A stretch of DNA of 64,000 nt, from positions 20,233,868 through 20,297,867 of the forward strand of contig NC_040018.1 of the NCBI RefSeq assembly GCF_000972845.2. The letters are read 5' to 3'. The notes under the pieces are model-generated. The model was not told the origin of the DNA. It was given only the letters and a program-made list of their open reading frames with translations, and did no database searches. The DNA is from Larimichthys crocea (Eukaryota; Chordata; Actinopteri; Sciaenidae). Shown piece by piece: positions 1 through 11,772 of this stretch. Both the position numbers and the translations under genes were made by a program. Each line of letters begins with the position of its first letter. Position 1 is the first letter of the stretch.

Positions 1-304
1 CCAAACTCCCTCTTGATGCCTCTCCTGTCCCAGCCTGTCTCTGCTGTGTTTTTGTTGTCTCCGGAGCCAGAGTCCAGTGGAGCTGCTGAAAATAATCCAG
101 TTCTTGATGCTGTTTTTCTATGCTGACCCCTATGTGGTCTTCACAGGTCCAAAATTTCATGCCAACCCCAAAAAGAACCTAGAAATATACTACCCAGCAT
201 TATTATTTGAAAGCTGAGACCTGGACTTATGCAGAACCAAGAAATGTCGGACCCTAATGTGACCAGGAGACACCAGAATCCATGCGTAGCCCCAGGTTAT
301 TTCA
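1..304. other. Non-coding flank, nothing recognised
   Basis: No open frame of useful length and no repeat that I recognise. A pyrimidine-rich stretch ending in CAG near 148 resembles a splice acceptor, but no coding frame follows it, so I do not call an exon. Confidence 0.4.
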
Positions 305-465
305 AACTCAAACCAAATTTTATTTGTAAAACCCAGATTCACAAAACACATTTTGCCTCTGAGGGCTTTACAATCTGTACAGGGAGTGACACCCTCTGAC
401 CCTCGGTTCGAGTGAGGAAAAACTTGCCCACAAAAAAACCCTATTTGTGTTTGTGTGCCCTCAAC
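305..465. repeat. Teleost interspersed repeat fragment
   Basis: The stretch carries several phrases that I know as a recurring fish interspersed repeat: a TTTTATTTGTAAA block, then CACATTTTGCCTCTGAGGGC, then TTTACAATCTGTACAG, then a GACACCCTCTGACCCTC block, and finally GAGTGAGGAAAAACTTGCC. In the family, as I remember it, these blocks occur in this order. This copy is short and has no coding capacity. I cannot tell whether the source is a SINE or a LINE 3' end. Confidence 0.5.
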
Positions 466-739
466 CTCCTCACTGTAAAAGCCATCAGACCAATATACTT
501 TACACTAGTAGTCTGTTAATAATACTCTAATACACACTCATTTCAACACACTCTCTAAAATGATCCATCTGTTTCCATCTTCTTATTCAGTTGTATGGGG
601 AGGTTAACCTTTTCTGTGTTGACACACAGTACATCTTGCCTTTCACACAAGTGATTAACCATTGGACATGAGTTAGGTCTTACTAAGTCTGACATGAATG
701 TCAAGTGTGTGTGTACACAGTTTGAATTCAATGACCTCC

Positions 740-742
<3 letters not shown>

Positions 743-810
<68 letters not shown>
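743..810. repeat. (AC)n microsatellite
   Basis: Uninterrupted AC dinucleotides over 68 bp (34 units). Open frames reading TH or CV repeats here are artefacts of the array. Confidence 0.97.
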
Positions 811-812
<2 letters not shown>

Positions 813-1372
813 CTTCTTATCTCTTCGCATACACTGTACATAGGAATCTTAATCTTTGCTGCAGTGATTCATATCCCAATGGAGGTCATTAGGGTCATGG
901 AGATAATTAAAGTTTCATCTAATCTTATTTTATCTAATCTAACATAATGTAATATGAAGTAATATAATCCCACTCACACAGCAGAGCAATGAAATAGACC
1001 TGACATTCTAATTTCTCTGTAAATACAATAGAAATTGTATTTCTGTAGAGGTGTGTAAACACTGCACAGGAGAGTATGGTTTGGAAATTTTCTCCCATAT
1101 GGACAAGTGAGAGAAATTTCTTTTGGATACATTTAGACTTGTGCTTATTCCTATCCTGACAGAATCTTAATGCAACTAAGATTGTAACAAACAACAAATG
1201 CTGGGATTTAAATGTCAAGTTAAGATTGGGTCATAGTGTATTTGAGAAAAGAAGATTTCAGTCCTTCTTTTAGGATTATAGGGAGAACTAGAAAGGAGAG
1301 CAGACCTATGTTGAGGCCAGAAGTCCAGCTGTTATGTTTCATTGTATGTTCAGTCATGGCATACCATTTACT
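811..1372. other. Non-coding stretch
   Basis: AT-rich. A minus-strand frame at 934-1218 exists but has no recognisable domain, and its composition is like the surrounding non-coding DNA. Near 907-953 there is a short run of degenerate TAATCTAA/TAATATAA-like units. Nothing else seen. Confidence 0.5.
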
Positions 1373-2058
1373 TTAAAGCAACAATGTGTAGCTTTTCTAC
1401 CATAAAAGAACAGATTTAAAATCATCATCTACACAGACTTGTAATCAATTGAAAGGTGTCTCTGTCATTCCTATTCTGCACCTCGTATGTCTGTTTCTGC
1501 CATATGTAACTGTGATCTAGGTACGATCACCTGCAAGAAGTACGTGATGCTTCATGAGACTAAAATGCTCACCACCAACCATTTCACTTATTTTATTGAA
1601 ATATTCTTTTATGGAGGAAATCCTCCTCTGATGTCCCGAGTTTCCTTATAGAGAGTAAAGTAAACTGCTGTAGCTCAGAGTACAGGGAGAGTGTAAGTGT
1701 ACAACAGGTGTTTACCACCGGAAACGGGATGTTTTCAGGGCATGTGGGCAATGTATCTGGGCAGCCTTTATGAACATAATGACAGAGGTGAAAAGACTGA
1801 AGGCGACGTTGACAGAAGAAAGAGTACAGTAAATCTGGGGCTGCCTTATAGTCACTGGTTTAGTCAAGCTGGGCTTCTTATTGTTGAACTATAAGTAATA
1901 TCAGCTGGATGCTATGTTTTGTGTTGTTGTCGACTCATTATTTTTCTAAAATCAAAAATAATGTAATCATAACAAATACACGTGTACAGTCGTATTGCAC
2001 TCTGAAACTGGAGGCATTAAATCTCAAAAGTACACATTTTCATGCAGGGTTGCTTTAA
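1373..2058 (+). mobile_element. Non-autonomous DNA transposon, TTAA-flanked
   Basis: The ends form a perfect 10-bp inverted repeat: TTAAAGCAAC at 1373-1382 and GTTGCTTTAA at 2049-2058. One reading is a TTAA target duplication around an element with ends AGCAAC/GTTGCT, which would be piggyBac-like. Another is that TTAA is part of the element. A diverged copy lies at 51251-51950 with matching internal blocks in the same order: TTTTCTACCATAAAA near the left end, GTAAATCTGGG, and AATCATAACAAATA with GTACAG and GCACTCTGAA near the right end. Both copies encode the peptide VNLGL..(S)xxW (1829-1858 here: VNLGLPYSHW), so the family probably descends from a coding element. No transposase is present in this copy. 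Confidence 0.65.
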
Positions 2059-5000
2059 TTAATTAATTTAATTATGATGGTTTGTGCATGTGCAATAAAT
2101 TCAGTTCATTTTTCCAGGCAGAAAAATAATCTGTGTATCTGCCTCATGATTTGGATCCTCTCCAAAATTTAATGTATCCTTGGCCCATGCTACCTTCCAT
2201 AAGGTTTATAAAAATCGGGCCGTTTTTCTGTAATTCTGCTGACAGACAAACAAACAGCACGGAAAACATAACCTCTTTGGTGAAGGTAATGAAGGGAAAG
2301 CTAGAGCATGAAAGTTCATTTAATAGACTGTTATAATATCAGGTACAGACAAATTCTGTATCCAGACAAGATGCCTTCCCATAATTGATTTTATATGTTG
2401 TAGGATGGGGATTGTGTCATCTATTACAACCCCCCTCCTGTAATTTAGCACTGGTTAAAATGCCATCTGGAAGGGTGAATGTAGTTACTGAGGAACATGG
2501 CTAATATTTCATCTCCCTCATCCCCGTGCAGCACTCATCTTTTTAAAACAGCGAATGAGCAGGTGTTTTACGTCAAATGTCCAACGCAGTACAGTAGGAC
2601 AAGTACTCTTACAGCAGTGATTAGGGTCAGGCCAAAAGTGGAAGATGTTTCAAATCCTTAAAAATCATGTCAGCAGTTTTCTGTAAGTTCTGTGTTTATT
2701 TACTTTCTACAAACTACTCTGTAATCTGCCTGCACACTATCAGAGGCATTTATCTTCTGTTTTTCAAATTACAGGTTTAATGATCCATCTACCTTTTGGT
2801 TTCAAAATAAATACCTAATTCACTCCACTTACATGCACAGTGGTGCAGTGGAGGCTACACACAGATAAGATAAATGCACATAGGTATGCAGAGTGTAACT
2901 ACATAGACTTATTTTTCAGTCAGCGTTCACTGCTACATCCCCTCTGATGTGCATCATTCAGTAGTGTTCTGCAAGCTGACATATTATTGCTAGGTTGGTA
3001 AAAGCATGACATGAGTCATGAGTGGATGGAGTAAGGAATAATCCAATAATCCATCCAAAATTACATAATTATGTAGTTGTCTCTGTCTGTGGGACAGCAT
3101 TTATTGCTAAATCTACCCAACCACTTCTGTGACTAATATTTTCACAAGGATTCTTCCCCCCTAAAGTCAAGCAGCAGAAGGTAGGTGACAATGTGATAAT
3201 ACTACTGGACGATTTCCAGGTGTGCTAAATATGCAGGATTCTTACATGTTACTGTTTACATGGTGCTTTGCTGGATGGGATGCTATAAAAAAGTGGGGGT
3301 AAAAATGAAGGGTATACCCACTTCTCCAAGGCACCACTTCATCACTGTACATGGACACTAGTGTCCTGATTGTGACTGAATACCACTGATGTGTTTGGTC
3401 ATTAAACATCACAAAAAAAGCTGATATTTAAGAAACAGTGGTCCATGTTTCTGAAGACTGAAGACTGTGCTCTTTAACTCGAGTGGAGAAACATATGGAG
3501 CCTGTGCTATGAAACAGGTTCAACCCTGGATATCTGATCTGACTTCACTTTCCTAACAACCAGATGCAGAAAGGACAGCTGGCTGTGACTGTCTAATGTA
3601 TAAGTAAATACACTTATTATCACTACCCCATCAAGTAGATCTGAGTATAATTAGGTTTGTGTATTGTAATTAATTCATGTGCTGCTTATATATAGCTATT
3701 CTTATGGCATGTGTCACAATTGTAGCTTTTGCAGCATACAGAATAAGCTGCAAGACATTAACAGCCTTGGGCACTGAATAGGCTAAGTTGTCTGGTGATT
3801 TACTTTCATTAACTTCAAAAACACTCACCATTCATGCCATAAAAAAGTGCTCAAATAGTGGTCAAAAACAGATTTACCGAAAATTCAAATATCACTTGAA
3901 AAAGATAAGGCGTTTTGAAGCCTTGAGTTGATCTGTGATATACTGAGAGTTGTTCTGCGCTAGGTTTTGTGAACTGTTAAGCTGTAATCCAGGTAAACAG
4001 TTCACTAAAATATGTTTCTGAAAAGATTTGAGGTTAGAGCAGTAACAGAATCTTGGTTCATCTTTGATCAGCAACACCTTTTTAAAGGTTGATCTGAGTT
4101 TTGTAAACCCGTTGTGTTCCCGACTTGGACAAGAATGACTTCTAAATCAAAAGGTAGCAACACTCTAAACCATACCATGGTTTATTGTTTAGTTTACTCA
4201 AAGTTTTACTGCATAATTTAAAAAATGAACATCATGATGTATGGAAGACTTAAAACTAGTGATTAAGACCATAAACTCATGAGGAAACTGTTTGCTGAGG
4301 TAATAAATCAAGTGAGAATTAGATTAATTTTCTCAGATGCTTGCATACAGTCTGACTTTTTTCTAGTAGTATTTTTTTGTGCTGCCTAAGATGAAAGCAT
4401 TATATTTTTGTTATAGCCTAAACCTACTCCCAGACCTGTAATTTCAGTCTTAACCTCTTTAGACAGATCACCAAACACTGACTACACTCATTGTCTTTCT
4501 ACTTTCAATCATAGCTTGTCTCACTGATCTATTATATTGGGTATCACAATCTACATATTTTTGATTAAGGTCTAGTTTGTTGCTTTCACTTTCCATGATT
4601 AAAGTCAAGACATGGTGTCAAAATTTATACTGCTATAGGTCACTTGTTTCATAAATGTCTCAAATATGAACAAGACAAAGATATGAATAAACAAAATAGT
4701 TCATATAAACGTCATCTTTGTCTGAGTGTGTGTGCATTTTTGTTGCATGCTAAACTAGTTTGAAGGTTACTGACGGAGAAAGAGGGTCGGGGTAATTTGA
4801 GACAATAAAAGGATGTGCAGCTTTGGTTAGACTGAGAGTCTGACTTAATCTCACTTCCTTCCCATTCCTCTCTGCAATCCCTACTCTTTCAAGTACTTGC
4901 TTTAGAGGATCAAAACTAAGACATAATTTTATGATATAAAAGAAATACAATACATAACAGATCTTTTCTAACAAAGAAGAAAGAAATATGTGAAAAATAA

Positions 5001-6754
5001 TCCTATATCTCATATATCAATGTAATTTAACACTGACAGGGTGACACTATGTATGTACTGCCACTGGTACTTTTCCACAGAATATGTGTATTAAGTACCA
5101 CACAACTTGCAATACAATCCTGTAGTAAATATCTCCAGGCAGGCTGGTTCTGCGCTCTGGGTTTCCCCGTTTTTCAGGTCAAATGCAAAGCTCTTCAAGG
5201 TGGCTTTCAGGATATCCTTTTCCAGTGAGGGAATGACCAATATCCCGAGCCGGTTTGTGGCTACAGCCTCCAGCATATCTCTGCCTGCTGCTTCATCTCT
5301 TGCCCATCTCTACAGGACTTGGATAAATGACTGAATGTTGAGCCTAATGTGGGCATACAGTTTCAGCTAGAAGGCCAGCCAAGACAAAACAAGCCAGAGG
5401 CACAACTAGCTGGTCAGAGGTCACCAGCCGTCACATCTTCATTCAAACCCATATTTGCTTGTTCCTATTCGAAGAGGCTTAAGCTAATTAATTTCCTGTT
5501 CTCATGATGTTTCTATGTTTAGCCTCCAGGATCACAATTAATGGTGGTCGGATAGGTGTTGTTTTTTAAACTTGTCATCATGAGCACTGGCCCAAAGTTT
5601 TGTCATCACGGATAACGACAGCTCAAGCTCAGGCATCTCACTTTTTTCTGTTACTGTTTTACTACTAAAAATAAAACCTTCCAATATATGGTGTGCTATA
5701 GCACTGCAGGGTGTTGTGTTGACATCAAAACAACAGACTTGTTGATTTGATGTGCAAGTGTTGCAATGTTAAGAAGTAAAAGCAATGCTGTCAATGGAGT
5801 GGTGACATTGAATGTAGAAATGTAACTGCTGTGTGTGGTTAAACAAAAATGTTCTTACTCTTTCTCAAAAAGATCTGAGATCTGGATGCAGCACTCTCGC
5901 TCAATACTTTATGATGAAATGAAAAAAAAGTTCAATATTTTCATACAAACACAGGATGAAAAAGTACAAGGTTACATCATTTGCATTTTGAAGGTCACAG
6001 TCTAAAGAAGTTCCCACTGAAGGAAAACACAGTTTGGTGATTCAAAAATTAAAAAAAAAAAAAATGCTGAGGTAGAAGCAAGAGATAAAATGAAGTGCAA
6101 TTACACACTGCAGGCCGTTACCTGTTTAAAACTAGGGTGAAGCATTAAATGAAAAACTGCTTTTGTCAGTCGATGACTTTTCTAAAGTGTAAAGGTTGAA
6201 TTGAAGCTGCAGGTGATTAAAGTTGTGGCAGTAAAATACTGAACTCACAATCACACACAATCAAGGAGAATGAAATGTGTAGGATCATAGAGGAACATAA
6301 GCATTTATAGATACATTAAGTTAGCTTAAAGGTGTAAAAGCACAACAAAGAGGTAAAAGTGCAGATATATATTAATACTCAAAAGTTAATGACACAAAAG
6401 AGGGCTAACACGATTATTTAATGGTACAAAAACTAGGTAATTGTGTAAACATTTCCTTTCTGCCTATAAACAGGTCAGATATCGTCCTTGCTCAAAGCAA
6501 CATTAGTGAAACATTAATATTGACGCTAGACTTTAAGTGATTCTTTCTCCTAGGCTGTGATATATTGTTAACAAAGAGTCAAAGACATGAGATAAAATGA
6601 GGTGCAACATTTCTTACAAAAACCTGCCCCTAATATGAATTGCTGTAATTTTTAAGGTTGATTAGAAATTATTTGAATTGTTTAATGAGAAGGAAACCTT
6701 ATCAAGACTAACTTGTCAGCCAAAGTGAATCATGACTAAATCTGTCCCACTTAC
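2059..6754. other. Long non-coding stretch
   Basis: 4.7 kb of AT-rich sequence without a recognisable gene. Short tandem TTAA units at 2055-2071 follow the element end. A 66-codon minus-strand frame near 5091-5290 looks more protein-like in composition than its surroundings, but I do not recognise it. The overlapping plus-strand frame at 5107-5334 is equally long. No tRNA, splice structure or repeat family is identifiable in the rest. Confidence 0.5.
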
Positions 6755-6794
6755 GTAAATGATGTTAGGTGTTATACTACCTAACATCATTTAC
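6755..6794. repeat. Perfect 16-bp inverted repeat (hairpin)
   Basis: GTAAATGATGTTAGGT at 6755-6770 is exactly complementary to ACCTAACATCATTTAC at 6779-6794, with an 8-nt loop GTTATACT. Pairing does not usefully extend outward (C/A mismatch, then two pairs), so it is shorter than a typical microRNA precursor. It could be a cruciform-forming site, a remnant of a palindromic mini-transposon, or a replication-slippage product. Confidence 0.9.
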
Positions 6795-8149
6795 ATATAG
6801 GTGACACATTGCAATATCTACTCATTCAAGACAAAGTTGGTGAAAAATGTAACTGCATCCAGTGGAGCACATCACTACAATTACCTGCAATAAGGAAGGT
6901 TGTCTACCAGACCAATCTAGACGCACTGCTGGACTCTTCAGCCTCACATTGGAAGTGCAGGTTTGTTTCCAGATATATTGAGACTACTATGAGCTACAAC
7001 AAGCTGTTACAGCCTTTAGTAGTTTTACTGTAACACTGAATCTGCCACGTTTTACAGATCTGATGAAAAATGATGTTCCTGGCCCCATCAGAAAAGGAAA
7101 TTATTGCTTGTCAAGCGACGACCTGAAGATTACACAGCAGACAGCAGTATCATGAAGCCTCATTATCCACAGGGAGACGTACCGGAATGAACGCTCTGAC
7201 CAGAGAGGTCCATTACCAGCTGACACTTGGTTCATATAACATCCTACTATGAAGACATGAGAGAGATTCACTAATAATTCTTTACTACATGTAGTAAATA
7301 ATGACTGTAAGCAAGACAACATATTTATGACAGATCACAATGCAAGTTATATAATGTCATTTACATCATTTAAAAAAGGTTATCAAGCAGATAATCTTTT
7401 ACACACTTCAAAGCATAAAGATGGCAATAACTGTCTGACAAATAAACACAATTTACTCTGAAACATGGACACAGTGCTTTGTTACAAAGCGTTTTTTCAA
7501 CTACGTCAGCAGTTACTATATAAGATCTGTAATTCCTTCAGTTATGTTGACATGGTAACTTGTAGGATGAAGACTTTTCCACGTAGGCTGCTGTCTCATT
7601 GTGGCCGGGACAAACTGTAAAGTGTGTGTGTTGCTGAGCATCCTGCTTTTTATATCAGCACCCATGTTATCAGGTCAGAGCAGCCACACAGCCTGTCTAT
7701 CACACTAGCATACCACCAACATATAGACCTTTCACCACAGTTTCAGTGTATATATATCTGTACAATCTGTTCTCTCTCTCTCTAGTGTTTCTGTGCACAG
7801 AATCTTTTTTGTCATGTGTTAGGCTGTTATTGTATTTATCAAAGGCAGACCTAAGACAGGGCTGTCAGTAGCAGCACTGTAGTAACATTGTTTGTGTAGA
7901 GTTGTTGTCACGCACTGCTCAGGTAGGTAGTGTGCCCTGGCTGTTATGATAAGTGTCACTGGTGTGATGAAACTAAAGCGCAATCATGGTAACACACAGA
8001 GACAGTGGCTACAGTACTTACTATACTATTGATTTCTTTAGTGGGTTTTTAGGCATGTTTTTTTCCACACATTTACTTGTTTGTTACCATACTTTCCACC
8101 CCCACATCCTGGTTATTAGGTGTTTAAGTTGCATTACTGTCAGGGCTAC
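6795..8149. other. Non-coding stretch
   Basis: No recognised gene. The plus frame at 6809-7033 and the minus frame at 7101-7322 have no recognisable domain. A short (TC)n run lies at about 7770-7784. Confidence 0.45.
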
Positions 8150-8453
8150 TGTCAGGCTTGTGCAAAATAAGGTAACTCAGGAAAAGGCCCAAATGCAGAC
8201 ACTACAGGAGGCAGGAGTTTGTGCAGACCAAAAATAATTTAATAACACAAACTTAGAGGCTGGTGAAGCAGGCAAGGGTCAAAAAACCCCAAAAACTCAA
8301 GGTCCAGAAAAGCAAAGTTTCCAAAGCTCAAGAACAGACAATCAAAACTTGTGGGAAGCACAACAAAGACAGGAAGTGAAGACACAAGGAGAGGGGGGGA
8401 ATAACAAAAAAAAAAAACAGGAAACACAAACCAAGAACTCAAAAACTATGACA
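8150..8453 (-). mobile_element. Short TIR element with 5-bp target duplication
   Basis: The element starts TGTCAGGCTTG and ends CTATGACA, so the terminal TGTCA/TGACA is inverted. It is flanked by the direct repeat GCTAC at 8145-8149 and 8454-8458, which fits a target-site duplication. Read on the minus strand it opens TGTCATAGTTTTTG and has the internal blocks TTCCTGTCTTTG, TTTTGATTGTCTGTTC, TCTGGACCTTG and GCATTTGGGCC, the same order as the copies at about 24060-24420 and 25606-26055. About 300 bp with no transposase: a non-autonomous element, possibly hAT-like, but the superfamily is not settled. Confidence 0.6.
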
Positions 8454-9205
8454 GCTACATGCATGTGCTAACACCTTTTTATCTTTTCATAGCATTAATC
8501 ACTTATGACTGGTCTCTGTGTAACTGTAAAGACAAATGATCATCATGTTTAGAGACTTTGATACTTTATACTATGATAAGAAAGATACAGCTAAAGTAAT
8601 TTGTAGTTTTTAAAAACATCACTGAAAACTCAAGTCTTGATTGCCAATGTTGTACATTTTTCACAGAAATATTTCAGGTTTCAGATCCGATTCCGATGTG
8701 CAGTGATTTAAAACTGTTTATTGTGGTGATGGTGATAGCTAAACTTGCATTGGTGTATTACAAGAACAAGACCTCTCAAGTGTTCCTCAATAACGCTGAG
8801 GGCTGAAGGGGTTATTCTTCTCTGTGATGTGTGCATGCTTTTTCCTTCACTTCTCTGCCATTGCCTTTAGGTTGACAGGTATGAAGACACTTTGATCTGA
8901 CCAGCGCAGTAAATCACAATACTGTGTCCACAAATGTGATTAGAAAGTGGCTTTTATCTGATTATGAAAGATCGGGTTCTGCTTTTTCTCCCCTCACATG
9001 AGAAAAAAAAGTTGGAAAATACAAAATCAGTATCTTATTGTGTGAAGGATTTGTCAGTTGAAACTAATAAATCCGTGATGATACTTTAACCTACTCCAGC
9101 CATGACATATAGACAAGTTCCTTTAGTAGAGGGAATATTCATAGTAGTGTTTTAGGTTTTTATTCTTCTGGGTCCTAAAAGCTCTGTAAAAGATACGGCC
9201 AGTAC
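8454..9205. other. Non-coding stretch
   Basis: AT-rich, no gene or repeat recognised. Confidence 0.45.
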
Positions 9206-9435
9206 AGTACAGTTTGCATGTTCTTCCCGTGTCTGTGTGGCTTCCTCCCACAGTCCAAGGACATGCAGGTTAATTGGTGACTCTAAATTGCCTGTAGGTG
9301 TGAATGTGAGCGTGAATGGTTGTGTGTGTCAGCCCTGTGATGAACTGGCAACTTGTCCAGGATGTACCCTGCTTCTTGCCCTATGTTAACTGGGATCAGC
9401 TCCAGCACCTGTTATGGCAAATGGATGAATAATTC
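9206..9435 (+). mobile_element. L2-type LINE 3' tail
   Basis: A truncated copy of the very common fish L2-type 3' region. Blocks in order: GCATGTTCTTCCCGTGTCTG, GGCTTCCTCCCACAGTCCAA, GGACATGCAGGTTAATTGG, GACTCTAAATTGCC, GTGTGAATGTGAGCGTGAA, CCCTGTGATGAACTGGC, TTGTCCAGGATGTACCCTGC and CTGGGATCAGCTCCAGC, ending in a GGATGAATAAT tail. No reverse transcriptase is present. The element is 5'-truncated, as usual for LINE insertions. Related fragments lie at 15611-15760, 23090-23190 and 55628-55757. Confidence 0.75.
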
Positions 9436-10576
9436 AGACATAGTACTCTACTGTTGTTTTTATTTATTTATGCATTTAATATATGTTGGAATGGACAGGA
9501 CATGGTTAATGTATATGGTGCCTACCTGACAGCAATAATAAAATGTTTTTGTATTGCACGATGAATATGCTTAACATAAATGCAAAGCAAGGAAGTAAAT
9601 CCAGGACATACAGAGCAATTAAAATGGGTTGATACAATTCTGTTAATGAGTTAGATATAATTGAATAAGATTACACTTAGCAAGGCTTAAAAGATACGTT
9701 TTAAGAGGTGATTTTAAAGATGATCGTAACAGCCTTTTAGGCTAGGACACCTAAAGTCTTTGGTTTGATGACCTCAGGAGAAGTAACAAGGTTTTAAAAG
9801 GCATGCTTTACTGTGTAATGACCATTTTCTAATGAGAAAATGGATAGGTAGCCATGGTTAGAAGGCCATCTAAGAGACAGTATTTGTTCCCGGTCAGTAA
9901 TATTGTGGCAAATGAAGCTCCCTGTCAAAGCCAATGTGTGTGTTGCCCTTAAATGCTAGAGCCTGATTGATTTCATTATTACGGGGTCAATACTCACTTC
10001 TAAGAGTAGATTTCTACAGAAAAGGTACATTTTAGCAATAATCCCTCCAATTCTGCTAGAACTTTGTTCTACAAGAGTATTTAAATGAACAACAGTCTTA
10101 GATTTTCCAAATGTTTATTCGTCTTTTGAATTCACACTTACTGTATTTTTATTTTTATTTTTATAAATGCTAAAGTCTCCATCCTTGAATTTTGATGCAC
10201 CTGCTGCACACACTGCCTTTGTTCATACTATAATCCTCAGTCAGTGCTGTTTTTTCAATACCACTAAAATAAGTCATTTTGCTGCCTTTGCTTTGAGAAC
10301 ACAGCATATGGGATTGCTCAGAAAAGTCTTTAAAGGCGTTTTAGGTCTCAATCTTTGTGGTTATCCTGCCCAGGGGTCGCTCTCTGTTAAATTCGATCTT
10401 GAATTTCTGTGTGTTTGTGTCTGCATTTCTAAAAGGAAGAGAGAAGAAGATGAAGCGAGAAGGAGGTAGTATTACCTGCTACTGTATATACTACACCAAG
10501 CTGATTCTGAACTGAGATGGGAGGTGACATCTTTCTGAAGCAGTAAAAGCCCCCATGAATCACAAAACGCTCACCC

Positions 10577-10579
<3 letters not shown>
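9436..10579. other. Non-coding stretch with possible old repeat
   Basis: Around 9670-9960 are phrases (TAAAAGATACGTTTTAAGAGG, then a GACACCTAAAG block and TCAGTAATATTGTGGCA) that faintly recall another dispersed fish repeat, but the match is too weak to name. The plus frame at 10167-10469 ends in a purine-rich run (GGAAGAGAGAAGAAGATG) and is not a convincing gene. Confidence 0.35.

Positions 10580-10621
<42 letters not shown>
10580..10621. repeat. (CT)n microsatellite
   Basis: About 21 CT units. It is a homopurine/homopyrimidine mirror repeat, so triplex formation is possible in principle. Confidence 0.95.
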
Positions 10622-10628
<7 letters not shown>

Positions 10629-11730
10629 ATACATCTTCCTCTTCATCTTCCTCTTTTTCCCAATGGGTCTCAGGCTGCTTATGTGTCTCTCGCTCTTTCT
10701 CTGTTTGTTGTTCTACTGTCACATGTAACTGTCTCAGGGCACTATCCTCAACATGGGATGTGCCAGAGAGAAATGAAGTGCATTTGTCACCGTTTTCACA
10801 TTTATACACTCTTCTGCCACATGCGGTTTTGTCTCCTGCTCTGCCTTTACGCCCATTTCTGTTTCTCGCCTTGCTGCTGGGTCTTATTACTGCAGTTGAT
10901 GTGGTGTAGAACAAACATGAACATCATCATATCACAATAATAAGGTTTATTTGATTGTTCAAAAAGTGACGTGTTTATTGTTCAGGAGCATATAAAGAGC
11001 ATGTGGTTTTGTTTGTGTTATAGATGAAGAGTCTTTAAGGTGAACTCAAAAAATTAGAAATGACATATTACCCTCCTACTTGTAATTACAAAATAATTAA
11101 TATGTAAACACAAATTTTAATGGAAACATAAGCCGCATACTAAACAGACATTCAGGCCAAGTGTAGGGTCACAGCAGAGTGTCACAGCTTTATGAACAGA
11201 TCTCAGCAGATAACACTGAAATAACAAGTGTATGCTTAGCCTGTGTTTGTGTGCTCACTTGCAAAGAGGAAAAGCAGATCTAAAATAGAAGCTCCTGAAG
11301 CAAGCGGTGACCAGTGTTGATAATCAGAGCTGACACACTACTTCATGTGTGCAGGGGCAATGGGAAAGCCGCACTTCAGGGTCCTCTTGTGTGTACGCGG
11401 GCCTATCTATATATGTGTCTGTGTGGTTTCATTTATGACTGTTCGAGGGCAATGGAAAGCCTACTTTAAGGGAGAGAGAAGGGGAAGAAGGATGTTGATT
11501 GATGTGAGGAGATGTGCTTGGTGAGCAGAAATAGATTATAACAATCCCAAATCCAACCCTTACATTTCCCCAGTGTTTGACCCTTTGACCCTTGACAATA
11601 GGGTTTGGGTAGCATTCTAAGCTGCACCTGAATACTTGATTGGTTTATTGACCCAATCTTTTTTGTGACTTGGCAAACAAGGATTTGCACAAAACAGGGC
11701 AAAAGTGTAAGAGCCTCTTACAATTTTCTA
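10622..11730. other. Non-coding stretch
   Basis: Opposing frames at 10627-10914 and 10683-10940 overlap each other and extend into simple-sequence DNA. Neither shows a domain. The minus frame at 11466-11702 is likewise unrecognised. Confidence 0.45.
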
Positions 11731-11772
11731 AATAAATAAATAAATAAATGAATAAATAAATAAATAAATATA
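11731..11772. repeat. (AAAT)n tail of the adjacent LINE
   Basis: About ten AAAT/AATA units with one TGAA variant. On the minus strand this is a (TTTA)n run directly after the LINE 3' untranslated region. It is therefore best read as the LINE's own microsatellite tail, not an independent array. Confidence 0.85.

Noticed and set aside
405..420. GGTTCGAGT as a tRNA T-arm
   Set aside because: No acceptor or anticodon arm is present. It belongs to the repeat at 305-465.
555..892. Opposing ORFs with CV and TH repeats
   Set aside because: They are readings of the (AC)n array.
6755..6794. Calling the hairpin a microRNA gene
   Set aside because: The stem is only about 16 bp with no extended pairing, shorter than a usual precursor.
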